A stretch of DNA of 37,928 nucleotides, taken from assembly GCA_019508225.1 (NCBI GenBank), contig JAEKLZ010000181.1, positions 1-37,928 on the forward strand, given 5' to 3'. The stretch comes from Inquilinus limosus. Lineage in GTDB: Bacteria > Pseudomonadota > Alphaproteobacteria > DSM-16000 > Inquilinaceae. The notes beneath the pieces were generated by a model. It was given only the letters and a program-made list of their open reading frames with translations, did no database searches and had not been told where the DNA came from. The translations under genes and the position numbers were made by a program. Every line of letters begins with the position of its first letter. The stretch's first letter is position 1. This document shows, one piece after another, positions 22,620-30,043 of this stretch.

Positions 22620-24206
22620 ATGATGGATTGGCTGGCGAATACCGAGAGCTATGTGAACGGCCATCCGCGGGCAGCCATCGCGTTGATCGCGGTCGCGGCC
22701 ATCCTGATCCTGGCCATCTGGCTGTGGGGGCCGGCGCGGCTGACCTCGCGCCGCAAATACGAGACCCGTGGGGAACGGGTCAAGGACACGGACCGCTACC
22801 GCCGCATCATCGGGCAACTGCTGATCGTCCCGGTCCTGGTCGTCGCCACCCTCTACACCCTGCATCAGGTATCCCGGGCGGCGCGCGAGAGCGCCGAGAG
22901 GAGCCAGCAGGAGAAGTACAGCTACGGCTTCCAGGCGCTGGCGGACGGCAACATCACCGCAAGGCTGGGCGGGATCTACGTCCTGGCCCAGCTGATGGGC
23001 GGCGATCGCCCGGACGCGCTCTGCCCCGACGGCAACCAGAGCCCGCTGTCCGGGGCAGGCGGCGGGGCCGCCTTCTCGATCGAGAACCAGCTGTATCGGG
23101 TGGCGCTGGAGGGCATCGCCGCCCAGGCCGTCGCCTCCTCCCATCTCGGGCAGCAGCCGGACAGCGACGCGGCCCGCCGGGCGCGGGAGGAGGCCTCGCA
23201 CGAGGCGGTGGTCGGCGCCGACACCCGCGCGGCCCTCGCCGTCATCGCCCGGCGTGGCTGCGAACCCTATTCCAAGGAGGTACCCCTCAACCTCTCGCAC
23301 GGATATTTCCGCGGTGTCTCCATGGCCTTTGCCCAGCTGACCCGGTCGGACCTGCGGAATTCGGACCTGTCGGCGTCCGAGCTGTATCTTGCGAATTTCT
23401 TCCAGGCCAGCCTGGACAAGGCCGATTTCGGCGGATCGAACCTGACGCGGGCCAGCTTCGCCAACGCGTCCCTGGTCGGCGCGAATTTCGGGCCCGACGA
23501 GAACCTCGCCTCTCCCGATCTGCCCCGGCTGCCCCGTCTGCGGACACAGCTGGGCGGGGCACAGATCGTCACCGCCAACGCGCGGGGGGCCAATTTCCAA
23601 TGCGCGATGATGAACGACGCCCGGCTCGACGATTCGCAGCTCGGCGGGGCGGATTTCCGGCACGCCACGCTCGCCCGGGCCATGCTTCTCGGTGCCCGGG
23701 GGGAGGGCGCCAGATTCAGCACCGCCTGCGCGCCCAGGGCAAATTTCTCGAATCCTCCCTCCATCTCGGCCCCCAGCCGACCCGAGGCCCGGAGATCCGA
23801 CTTCTCCGGGGCCGACTTCTCGGATGGCTTCTTCCGGTCGGCCCGGTTCGACAACGTCGATCTGCGGGACGCGGTCTTCGTCCGGGCCGATCTGACGGGA
23901 GCGGACTTCGGATACAGCGACCTGACCAATGCGGATTTCCGCGGCGCCAACCTGACCGGCGTGAAGTTCGACGGGGCGACCCTGACCGGGGTCAAGATGG
24001 GCGGTGCCCTCATCTGCGACGTCACCGGCCTGCCGGACACCGTCGCACGGCCGAATTGTGGGGGCCAGTTCATGCCGATCGAGGCGGCCCGCTACGGCGA
24101 GGCCTGCGTCCCGGCGCTCGAGGCCGGCGCCGGCCTGGACCAGCAATGCCCCGCCGAGGCCGGCGGCGCCGTGGTGGTCAACGCCCCGGCGACGGCGGCC
24201 AATTGA
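22620..24206 (+). CDS. Membrane-anchored pentapeptide-repeat protein
   Basis: A 528-residue protein with two membrane helices near the N terminus: AAIALIAVAAILILAIWLWG (about 20-39) and RIIGQLLIVPVLVVATLYTL (about 62-81). A helical region of about 150 residues follows. Then come two blocks of pentapeptide repeats of the A(D/N)LxX type, for example LTRSDLRNSDLSASELYLAN and, near residue 430, RADLTGADFGYSDLTNADFR. Such repeats fold as a right-handed quadrilateral beta-helix. The interval between blocks contains a less regular stretch and a Cys pair. ATG 22620 or 22623 follows AGGAGA. Function unknown; comparable proteins act in membrane-associated assembly or gyrase protection, neither of which can be claimed here. 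Confidence 0.88.
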   Translation: MMDWLANTESYVNGHPRAAIALIAVAAILILAIWLWGPARLTSRRKYETRGERVKDTDRYRRIIGQLLIVPVLVVATLYTLHQVSRAARESAERSQQEKYSYGFQALADGNITARLGGIYVLAQLMGGDRPDALCPDGNQSPLSGAGGGAAFSIENQLYRVALEGIAAQAVASSHLGQQPDSDAARRAREEASHEAVVGADTRAALAVIARRGCEPYSKEVPLNLSHGYFRGVSMAFAQLTRSDLRNSDLSASELYLANFFQASLDKADFGGSNLTRASFANASLVGANFGPDENLASPDLPRLPRLRTQLGGAQIVTANARGANFQCAMMNDARLDDSQLGGADFRHATLARAMLLGARGEGARFSTACAPRANFSNPPSISAPSRPEARRSDFSGADFSDGFFRSARFDNVDLRDAVFVRADLTGADFGYSDLTNADFRGANLTGVKFDGATLTGVKMGGALICDVTGLPDTVARPNCGGQFMPIEAARYGEACVPALEAGAGLDQQCPAEAGGAVVVNAPATAAN

Positions 24207-24233
24207 GCCGGCCGATTGACCGGCGGCCGGGCG

Positions 24234-25151
24234 TCAGCCCAACGGCCGTTCGAATTCGGTGCGGATGGCGAAGTCGCGCCATCCGGCCCGACGGAAGGCG
24301 TTCGCCATCGGCGTGTTGCGGGTGTCGGTGTCGGCCCTGACCGGCCAGCGGCCGATGCGGGCCAGCGTCGCCGTGCCGCGCGCCAGCAGCGCGTCGACAT
24401 GGCCGCGGCCGCGCTGCTCCGGCACCACGCCGACATAGCCGATCGCCGCCATGCTCGGCGCCGCGGCGGGCATCACCAGACCGACCAGCGCCCCGTCCGG
24501 CGCAAAAGCCAGCTCCCACCAGCCGGGCTCGTGCTCCAGCCCCTGCAGATCGGCGAAGATGTCCTCATCGCCGATGCGGCGGTCGAGCGTGCCAGCGGTG
24601 ACCCGGTCGATGGCGGCCCGGAACGCCGCCTCGCCGACCTCGGCCATCGACCGGAAGACCAAGCCGCCGGCCTGCGGCGGCCCCGGCGTGCCGGGGTCGA
24701 ACTCGAACCGGATCGTCTCGCGGCGGATCTCGAAGCCCTGGCCCGTGAGCAGCGCCTTGCGCCGCTCCGGCTCGGCCTGCCACTGCGGAGCCTGCAGCGG
24801 CGTGTCGAGCACATGGCCCAGCGCGCCGGCACCGAGCGCCCGGGCCCGGTCCGCCGCCTGCCGCAGCATCGCGGCGCCGATCGCCTCGGCGTCCGGCGCC
24901 GCCCAGGGCAGGTCGAACAGCACGATGTCGCTGGGGGCCGCCGCGCCGGGCAGGGTCCAGAAGGCGATGCGGCCGACCGGCGCCCCGTCCCGCTCGGCCA
25001 GGAAGCACCAGTCGCGGCGCATCGCGCTCTTGACCAGCAGGTCCTCGGCATAGCGCCGCACCGCCGCGGCATGGGCCGGATCGGTGGCGGCGGCGGCGAA
25101 AGCGTCAAGCTCGGATCCGGCGATCGGGCGCAGGCGGATGTTTGAGGTCAT
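24234..25151 (-). CDS. GNAT family N-acetyltransferase
   Basis: A 305-residue protein whose C-terminal half contains the acetyl-CoA site: AIGYVGVVPEQRGRGHVDAL (about residues 241-260) with the Q/R-x-x-G-x-G/H loop, followed by RADTDTRNTPMANAFRRAGW, the usual N-x-x-M-x-x-A/F end of the fold. The N-terminal half looks like a second, degenerate GNAT repeat (RDWCFLAERDGAPVGRIAFW). ATG 25151 is preceded by GAGAT. It is the last gene of a minus-strand set, 7 bp after the VOC gene. Substrate unknown. Confidence 0.85.
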   Translation of the reverse strand: MTSNIRLRPIAGSELDAFAAAATDPAHAAAVRRYAEDLLVKSAMRRDWCFLAERDGAPVGRIAFWTLPGAAAPSDIVLFDLPWAAPDAEAIGAAMLRQAADRARALGAGALGHVLDTPLQAPQWQAEPERRKALLTGQGFEIRRETIRFEFDPGTPGPPQAGGLVFRSMAEVGEAAFRAAIDRVTAGTLDRRIGDEDIFADLQGLEHEPGWWELAFAPDGALVGLVMPAAAPSMAAIGYVGVVPEQRGRGHVDALLARGTATLARIGRWPVRADTDTRNTPMANAFRRAGWRDFAIRTEFERPLG

Positions 25152-25158
25152 GCCGATC

Positions 25159-25563
25159 TCAAGGTTCGGCGGTGAGCACGACGGAGTCGGCGGACCGTGC
25201 CGCCGCGCCGTGATGCACGGCCTCGATGTTGTTGCCGTCGGGGTCGAGCGCGAAGGCGCCGTAATAGCCGGGATGGTAGTGCCGCTCTCCCGGTCCGCCA
25301 TTGTCGCGCCCGCCGGCTTTCAGCGCCGCGGCGTGGAAGCGGTGGACGGTGTCGCGGTCCGCCGCCTGGAAGGCCAGATGGACATGGCTGATCGCATCGC
25401 CCGGGCTGACGAACAGCTCGTCCGAGGCGAAGAAGTCCGGTCCCTCATGGGTGATCGACCGGCCGACCGAGGCCAGCACCGCGGCGTAGAAGCGCTTGCT
25501 CGCCTCCAGGTCGCGCACCACCAGATGGACATGGTCGATCAGGCGGCCTCGATGGAACTGCAT
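25159..25563 (-). CDS. VOC (glyoxalase-like) family protein
   Basis: A 134-residue single-module vicinal-oxygen-chelate protein. LIDHVHLVVRDLEASKRFY opens the first beta-alpha-beta-beta-beta unit with a metal-ligand His. HVHLAFQAADRDTVHRFHAA opens the second with another His, and DPDGNNIEAVHHG supplies the Glu of the usual 2-His/Glu site. ATG 25563 follows AAGGGAGA. It lies in a minus-strand operon between two GNAT genes. Small VOC proteins include glyoxalases, dioxygenases and antibiotic-binding proteins, and the specific role is not visible. Confidence 0.9.
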   Translation of the reverse strand: MQFHRGRLIDHVHLVVRDLEASKRFYAAVLASVGRSITHEGPDFFASDELFVSPGDAISHVHLAFQAADRDTVHRFHAAALKAGGRDNGGPGERHYHPGYYGAFALDPDGNNIEAVHHGAAARSADSVVLTAEP

Positions 25564-25590
25564 GGCGTTCTCCCTTGATGGCAGCGCCTT

Positions 25591-25647
25591 CTAGCGCATC
25601 GCCGGCGTTTGGATCATCCCAAAATGCTCCACCTCCGGGTCGATCAT
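25591..25647 (-). CDS. 18-residue coupled micro-ORF
   Basis: On the minus strand an ATG at 25647 overlaps the stop of the upstream GNAT gene as ATGA and has AAGGAG about 8 nt before it. It encodes MIDPEVEHFGMIQTPAMR and stops at 25591, 27 bp before the VOC start. The ribosome site and coupling are unusually good for chance. It may be a translated spacer that passes ribosomes to the VOC gene, a true micropeptide, or the remnant of a deleted gene. Low certainty. Confidence 0.35.
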   Translation of the reverse strand: MIDPEVEHFGMIQTPAMR

Positions 25648-26243
25648 CGCCGCGTCTCCTTGGTCAGGTCGAGGCGGACGATCGGGCGGGTCGGGCTGCG
25701 CCGCGCCACCTCGCGGAAGCCGAGGTCGAGGAAGGGCCGCAGCACGCCGGTGTAGATCTCGCCCGATCCCAGCGGGCGGCCGGCGTCGATCGGATAGGCC
25801 TCCAGTGCCGGGGCGCCGCGCGACCGCGCCAGCCGCGCCGCCGCCGCGACCAGCGGGCGCAACAGGCCGGTGCGGCGATGCGCCTTGGTGGTCACGAGGC
25901 AGGTGATCGACCAGACCGGCAGGTCGTCGACCGGCGCCAGGTTGCGCGAGCGGGCCAGGCGCGGCTGCTCCGCCCGCGGGGCGACACCGCACCAGGCCAC
26001 CGGATCGCCGCCGCGATAGCCGACCAGGCCCAGCGTCTCCCCGGCTTCGACCAGATCGTGGAACAGGGCACGGTTGCCGCCGTCGCGGGTGCCGGCGTTG
26101 TAATCCCGGCGCTCGCGGCGCCAGAAGGCGCACCAGCAGCGGCCGGCATCGGCGCAGCCGGCGAACACGGTCTCGACATCGCCGAGCCGCTCCGGCGTCG
26201 CCGGCCGGCAATCGAACACCGGGTCGCGGTCCCCTGTCTGCAT
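25644..26243 (-). CDS. GNAT family N-acetyltransferase
   Basis: A 199-residue GNAT-fold protein. VWSITCLVTTKAHRRTGLLR contains the beta-4/alpha-3 segment with the acetyl-CoA loop (TKAHRRTGL), and LVAAAARLARSRGAPALEAY the following helix. The N-terminal stretch CADAGRCWCAFWRR is rich in Cys and Trp, a feature of the group often annotated as GNAT proteins with a C-W-C segment. ATG 26243 is the first start after a 74-bp divergent gap to the CGNR gene. It heads the operon GNAT / micro-ORF / VOC / GNAT. Substrate unknown. Confidence 0.82.
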   Translation of the reverse strand: MQTGDRDPVFDCRPATPERLGDVETVFAGCADAGRCWCAFWRRERRDYNAGTRDGGNRALFHDLVEAGETLGLVGYRGGDPVAWCGVAPRAEQPRLARSRNLAPVDDLPVWSITCLVTTKAHRRTGLLRPLVAAAARLARSRGAPALEAYPIDAGRPLGSGEIYTGVLRPFLDLGFREVARRSPTRPIVRLDLTKETRR

Positions 26244-26258
26244 CCCTAACCCTCAAAC

Positions 26259-26302
26259 CGGTTGATTCGACGATGCCGGGCTTGCCCCGGTCCCGTCAAC
26301 CG
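26259..26302. promoter_or_regulatory. Nested inverted repeat before the CGNR gene
   Basis: CGGTTGA (26259-26265) pairs with TCAACCG (26296-26302), and inside it CCGGG-CTTGC-CCCGG (26276-26290) forms a second stem. The structure ends 15 bp before the ATG at 26318 and fills most of the divergent gap. It could be an operator shared by the two genes or a leader hairpin that reaches the CGNR ribosome site. Confidence 0.35.
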
Positions 26303-26317
26303 CTAGGATGTTCGGCG

Positions 26318-26938
26318 ATGCAGACCCAGGCCCCCTCCTACGCGGTGCGCCCGCCGAAGCGGCTCGGCGGCTCGCTCAGCCTCGACTTCGTCAACACCGA
26401 GGCGTGGCGCGGCGACGTCCCGCAGCGCGGCGAGCGGCTGACCGGCTATGGCGAGATCGCCCTCTGGGCCGGCCATGTCGGCATCCTCGACCGCGCCGGG
26501 GTCAGGCGGCTGATGCAGGAGGCTTTGCTGCGCCCCGACGCCGCCGCCGACGTGCTGGCGACGGCGCTGCGCCTGCGCGACGCCCTGGGCCGGATCCTGA
26601 CCGCGCCGGTCAAGACCTCGGCGGAGGACCTCGCGGTGCTGAACGCCGTGCTGGCCCGCGCCCCGACCCGCACCGGCCTGGCGGCCAGCAAATCCGGCTT
26701 CGCCTGGACCATGACCGAGACCGACCCGCTGGAGCAGCCGCTGTGGCCGGTGGTGTGGGACGCGGCCGAGCTGCTGGTCTCCGGCCGGGCCGAGCGGGTC
26801 GGCTGCTGCTCCGACCCCGACTGCGCCTGGGTGTTCCTCGACACCTCGCGCAACCGCAGCCGGCGCTGGTGCTCGATGGCCGATTGCGGCAACCGCAACA
26901 AGGCGCGCCGGCACTACCAGCGGGCGCGCGCGTCCTAA
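26318..26938 (+). CDS. CGNR zinc-finger/ABATE domain protein, putative transcriptional regulator
   Basis: A 206-residue two-domain protein. The N-terminal ABATE domain begins GGSLSLDFVNTEAW (residues 17-30). The C terminus holds the CGNR finger: CCSDPDCAWVFLDTSRNRSR followed by RWCSMADCGNRNKARRHYQR. Cys164, Cys169, Cys185 and Cys190 can bind zinc, and the basic RxxRRHYxR end is expected to contact DNA. The family is considered a stress-related transcription factor group on bioinformatic grounds; direct evidence is limited. ATG 26318 follows AGGATG. The stop overlaps the end of the convergent I78 gene by 4 bp. The divergent GNAT/VOC operon may be its target. Confidence 0.88.
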   Translation: MQTQAPSYAVRPPKRLGGSLSLDFVNTEAWRGDVPQRGERLTGYGEIALWAGHVGILDRAGVRRLMQEALLRPDAAADVLATALRLRDALGRILTAPVKTSAEDLAVLNAVLARAPTRTGLAASKSGFAWTMTETDPLEQPLWPVVWDAAELLVSGRAERVGCCSDPDCAWVFLDTSRNRSRRWCSMADCGNRNKARRHYQRARAS

Positions 26939-27207
26939 CCGATCGACGCCCGGATGATCTTGCCCTGGGCGTCGACCTCCACGGTCAGGCGGTCGATGCG
27001 GTAGTCCATGGTCACCGCATCGCCCGGGCGGACGGTGCGCAGCATCAGCCCTGCCAGCTTGTCGAGCTCGGCCTGGGAGAGGGCGGGCTGCGGCTCGATA
27101 GCACCCGGTGCGGCGGCCTGGCTGCGGGCGCAGGCGGCGGCGAGGCCGCCGGCGGCGCCGGCCACAGCGAGGCCGAGGAGATGGCGGCGGGAGGATTCGG
27201 TGCTCAT
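26935..27207 (-). CDS. I78-type peptidase inhibitor lipoprotein
   Basis: A 90-residue exported protein. MSTESSRRHLLGLAVAGAAG has a twin-arginine-like SRRHLLG start and hydrophobic core, then a lipobox LAAAC with Cys26, so it should be anchored as a lipoprotein. The C-terminal half, MLRTVRPGDAVTMDYRIDRL and TVEVDAQGKIIRASIG, matches the peptidase inhibitor I78 pattern (RPG-x-x-VTMDYR-x-x-RL-x-x-x-x-D) of the elastase-inhibitor family. The usual final Cys-Gly is Ile-Gly here. ATG 27207 follows GGAG. It diverges from a multicopper oxidase gene 141 bp away. Confidence 0.75.
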   Translation of the reverse strand: MSTESSRRHLLGLAVAGAAGGLAAACARSQAAAPGAIEPQPALSQAELDKLAGLMLRTVRPGDAVTMDYRIDRLTVEVDAQGKIIRASIG

Positions 27208-27348
27208 CGTCTGCTCCATGCATGTCGGCCGGTGCCGGCCGTTCCGCCCCTGATCGCCGACAAAAGAGGCGACGTCATGACGCGGTTTACCTTCCAGCAG
27301 GGGGAAGCCCGAAGCTCCGGTCGACGCCGTCCTGACGAGGTTCCGATC

Positions 27349-28860
27349 GTGATCACCCGCCGCCGCTTCCTGTCCGCTGCCGCCACGACAACCGCCCTCG
27401 GCGCCGCCGGCGCCCTGCCCCGCCTGGCCCGCGCCGCCGCCCCGGCCGCGCTGACCGTGACCACCCGCAGCCTCGATGTCGGCGGCCGGGCCGCCACGGT
27501 GTTCGGCATCCTGCGGCCGGATGGCGGCCAGGGCCTGCGCGCGGTCGCCGGCGAGGATTTCCGGGTGCGGCTGACCAATGCGCTCGACCAGCCGTCGCTG
27601 GTGCATTGGCACGGGCTGACCCCGCCCTGGCGCCAGGATGGGGTGCCGGGCGTGACCCAGGACCCGCTGCCGCCGGCCGCCGGGGCCGACTACGACTTCC
27701 CGCTGGCCCGGCCGGGCACCAACTGGATGCACTCCCATCTCGGGCTGCAGGAACAGCGGCTGCTGGCGGCGCCGCTGATCATCGCCGACCCGGCCGAGGC
27801 CGGGCTGGACGAGCAGGAGGTGGTGCTGATGCTGCATGATTTCAGCTTCCGCGACCCGGCCGAGATCATGGCCGGGCTGCGCGGCGGCCAGGGCCACGGC
27901 ATGGCCGGCATGCCGGGCGCAGGCGGGATGCAGGGCATGGACCACAGCGGCCACGACATGGGGTCGATGGCCGTCCCCAAGCCGATGCCCGGGATGCAGC
28001 ACGACATGTCCGGCATGGCGCCCGGCATGGAAATGCCCGGCATGGCGATGGATCTGAACGACGTCGAATACGACGCCTATCTGGCCAATGACCGCACCCT
28101 GGCCGACCCCGAGCTGGTGCGGGTCGAGCGCGGCGGCCGGGTGCGGCTGCGCGTCATCAACGGGGCGGCGGCGACCAACTTCCACATCGATCTCGGCGCG
28201 GCCGAGGGCACGCTGGTGGCGGTCGACGGCATGCCGGTGGTGCCGGTGACCGGCCGGCGCTTCCCGATCGCGATCGCGCAGCGGCTGGACATCCGCCTGA
28301 CCGTGCCGGCCGGCAAGGCGCTGCCGGTGCTGGCGCTGCGCGAGGGCGAGCGGCAGCGCACCGGGCTGGTGCTGGCCGCCGCCGGCGCCAAGGTCACCCG
28401 CATCGCCGGTCAGGGCGACAGCAAGGCGCCGGCGCTGGACTTCGCTTTCGAGGCGCGGCTGAAGGCGGCCGCGCCGCTGGCCGCCCGCCCGGCCGACCGC
28501 ACCATCCCGGTGGTGCTGGCCGGCGACATGGCGCGCTATGTCTGGACCCTGAACGGCAAGGTGCACGGCCAGGACACGCCGCTGGCGGTGCGACAGGGCG
28601 AGCGGGTGGCGATCGAGATGACCAACCCGTCGATGATGGCCCATCCGATGCATCTGCACGGCCATCACTTCCAGGTGACGGCGATCGACGGGAAGCCCCT
28701 GTCCGGGGCCTTGCGCGACACCGTGCTGGTGCCGCCGGGGAAGACCGTGACGGTCGCCTTCGACGCCGACAATCCCGGCCGCTGGGCCTTCCATTGCCAC
28801 CATCTGTATCACATGGAGGGCGGCATGATGACGACGGTGGAGTACGAGGGGATCGGTTAG
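27349..28860 (+). CDS. Multicopper oxidase with Met-rich insert (CueO/CopA-like)
   Basis: A 503-residue periplasmic oxidase that would oxidise Cu(I) or organic substrates and reduce O2 to water. A Tat signal is present (MITRRRFLSAAATTTALGAA, cut near ARAAA). The copper ligands appear in order: VHWHGL (85-90), NWMHSHLG (125-132), HPMHLHGHHFQV and HCHHLYHMEGGM near the C terminus. Between about residues 173 and 225 there is an insert with 14 Met and 4 His in 53 residues, as in copper-tolerance oxidases. I chose the GTG at 27349, which gives a compact Tat signal; ATG 27277 with AAGAGG upstream would add 24 residues. No copper sensor or P-type ATPase lies nearby. Confidence 0.9.
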   Translation: MITRRRFLSAAATTTALGAAGALPRLARAAAPAALTVTTRSLDVGGRAATVFGILRPDGGQGLRAVAGEDFRVRLTNALDQPSLVHWHGLTPPWRQDGVPGVTQDPLPPAAGADYDFPLARPGTNWMHSHLGLQEQRLLAAPLIIADPAEAGLDEQEVVLMLHDFSFRDPAEIMAGLRGGQGHGMAGMPGAGGMQGMDHSGHDMGSMAVPKPMPGMQHDMSGMAPGMEMPGMAMDLNDVEYDAYLANDRTLADPELVRVERGGRVRLRVINGAAATNFHIDLGAAEGTLVAVDGMPVVPVTGRRFPIAIAQRLDIRLTVPAGKALPVLALREGERQRTGLVLAAAGAKVTRIAGQGDSKAPALDFAFEARLKAAAPLAARPADRTIPVVLAGDMARYVWTLNGKVHGQDTPLAVRQGERVAIEMTNPSMMAHPMHLHGHHFQVTAIDGKPLSGALRDTVLVPPGKTVTVAFDADNPGRWAFHCHHLYHMEGGMMTTVEYEGIG

Positions 28861-28892
28861 GGTCCGGCCGGCAGGAAGGCCACCCACCCCTT

Positions 28893-28980
28893 GTCATTGC
28901 CGGGCTTGACCCGGCAATCCAGGGGCCACCCAGAGCGGCATCGACATTCCCTGGATGCCCGGGTCGAGCCCGGGCATGAC
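28893..28980. repeat. RIME/REP-like imperfect inverted repeat
   Basis: The arms at 28893-28924 and 28949-28980 are near-perfect complements of 32 nt (GTCATTGCCGGGCTTGACC... against its partner ending CGGGCATGAC) around a 24-nt loop. Within each arm CCGGG-TTGA-CCCGG-type dyads repeat. The pattern GTCATGCCCGGGCTTGACCC is a very common dispersed intergenic element in alphaproteobacteria, from general knowledge. It lies after the multicopper oxidase stop, between convergent genes. The rest of 28861-29031 has nothing I can identify. Confidence 0.8.
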
Positions 28981-29031
28981 AGCTTAAAATTCAATACTGA
29001 ACTGAAACTAGACGCCTTCTTCTGAATGCGA

Positions 29032-29175
29032 TCACGACCAGGGGCCGAAGCGGACCAGCACGATGACGAGGCCGAGGAGCACGATCGCGGCGATGGCGAT
29101 CAGCCGCCGGGCGAGGCTGCGCAGGATGATCTGGCGCTGCGTCCGTCTTGGCCTTGAAACGTCCGGATCCGTCAT
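29032..29175 (-). CDS. Small single-span membrane protein (47 residues)
   Basis: The ATG at 29175 follows GAGAGGG by 4 nt and opens a 47-codon frame. It starts MTDPDVSRPRRTQRQIILRS, a basic N-terminal region, then has one membrane helix, LIAIAAIVLLGLVIVLVRF, and ends GPWS. The good ribosome site and the clean basic-then-hydrophobic layout argue that it is real. It lies 54 bp downstream of the MBL gene on the same strand, so it may be the last gene of that run. Function unknown. Confidence 0.6.
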   Translation of the reverse strand: MTDPDVSRPRRTQRQIILRSLARRLIAIAAIVLLGLVIVLVRFGPWS

Positions 29176-29229
29176 CCAACCCTCTCCCGTCACACCGGAA
29201 ACGGGAAGCGGCGACGGACGTTCCGACCC

Positions 29230-30033
29230 TCAGCCCTCGATCAGCCCCTCGGCCCGCCAGCGGGCCAGATAGGCGTCGATGATGGCGTCCAGCCGGGCCT
29301 TGCCGAAGCTGTCGTCATGGCCGGCATGGACCACCGTCAGCGGCAGCGACCGCAGCAGGGCGAAGGAACGGACATAGTCGCCGATATCCATGCCCGGGCC
29401 GCGATACAGCAGCGGCCCGTCATAGATCACATCGCCGGCGAACAGCGTGCCGGTTGCGTCCTCGAACAGGGCGATGCTGCCGGGCGAATGGCCGGGCACA
29501 TGCAGCACCCGGAACTGCCGGTCGCCGAGATCGACCACCTCCCCCGCCTCGATCCGCCGGGTCGGCTCGGCGCCCATGAGGGCGTAGCTGGGCAGGTCGT
29601 AGCCGGCATGCGGCACGGCGGTGACCAGGGCCGGCCCGAGCGGCGGGTACCCTGCAGCCAGGAAGCGCTGCCGCGCCTCGGCCGGGATCTGGTCGGAGAC
29701 CAGCGTGCCGGGCCGCGGCCGGGCGAGCGACTCGGCTTCCAGCGGATGCACCCAGCGCTGCTCGAACTCGTGGATCGCGCCGATATGGTCGGCATGGGTG
29801 TGGGTGGCCAGCGCGATCGTCTCGCGGCCCTCGAACAGCTCGGGGAAGGCCGGCCGCAGTGGCGCCACGCCGAGGCCGCCATCGACCAGCAGGTCGCGGT
29901 CGCGGCCGCGCAGATGCCAGATGTTGGCCCGCATCAGCAAATCGGCGTGCGGCTCGTCGATCAGGGTCAGGCCGCCGCCCAGGTCGCGCTTGCGGAACCA
30001 TTCGGCGGCCACGGACAGGTCGAATCCGGTCAT
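29230..30033 (-). CDS. MBL-fold metallo-hydrolase
   Basis: A 267-residue metallo-beta-lactamase-fold protein. THTHADHIGAIHEFE holds the HxHxDH metal motif at residues 78-83. HVPGHSPGSIALFED (His in HSPG) and the Asp of LFAGDVIYDG, with VVHAGHDDSFG near the C terminus, complete the two-zinc site. The layout resembles glyoxalase II-like and lactonase-like hydrolases without a clear substrate signature. ATG 30033 starts 10 bp after the DUF3303 stop, indicating one transcript. No signal peptide, so cytosolic. Confidence 0.9.
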   Translation of the reverse strand: MTGFDLSVAAEWFRKRDLGGGLTLIDEPHADLLMRANIWHLRGRDRDLLVDGGLGVAPLRPAFPELFEGRETIALATHTHADHIGAIHEFEQRWVHPLEAESLARPRPGTLVSDQIPAEARQRFLAAGYPPLGPALVTAVPHAGYDLPSYALMGAEPTRRIEAGEVVDLGDRQFRVLHVPGHSPGSIALFEDATGTLFAGDVIYDGPLLYRGPGMDIGDYVRSFALLRSLPLTVVHAGHDDSFGKARLDAIIDAYLARWRAEGLIEG

Positions 30034-30043
30034 GGAGCGTCTC

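Noticed and set aside
22563..24146. 527-codon antisense frame opposite the pentapeptide-repeat gene
   Set aside because: Looks regular only because it reads the complement of a pentapeptide repeat (isoleucine/glycine/glutamate periodicity); no start with ribosome site.
27895..28055. Possible inserted repeat DNA in the copper oxidase
   Set aside because: Stays in frame and encodes the Met-rich copper-binding segment known in copper-tolerance oxidases.
26935..28887. 650-codon minus-strand frame covering the multicopper oxidase
   Set aside because: Only its last 90 codons (26935-27207) are a real gene; the rest is antisense to the oxidase and His/Arg-rich.
28991..29179. 62-codon minus-strand frame beside the multicopper oxidase
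   Set aside because: A different frame of the same DNA (29032-29175) has a better ribosome site and a membrane helix; this one is an Arg/Pro-rich shadow.
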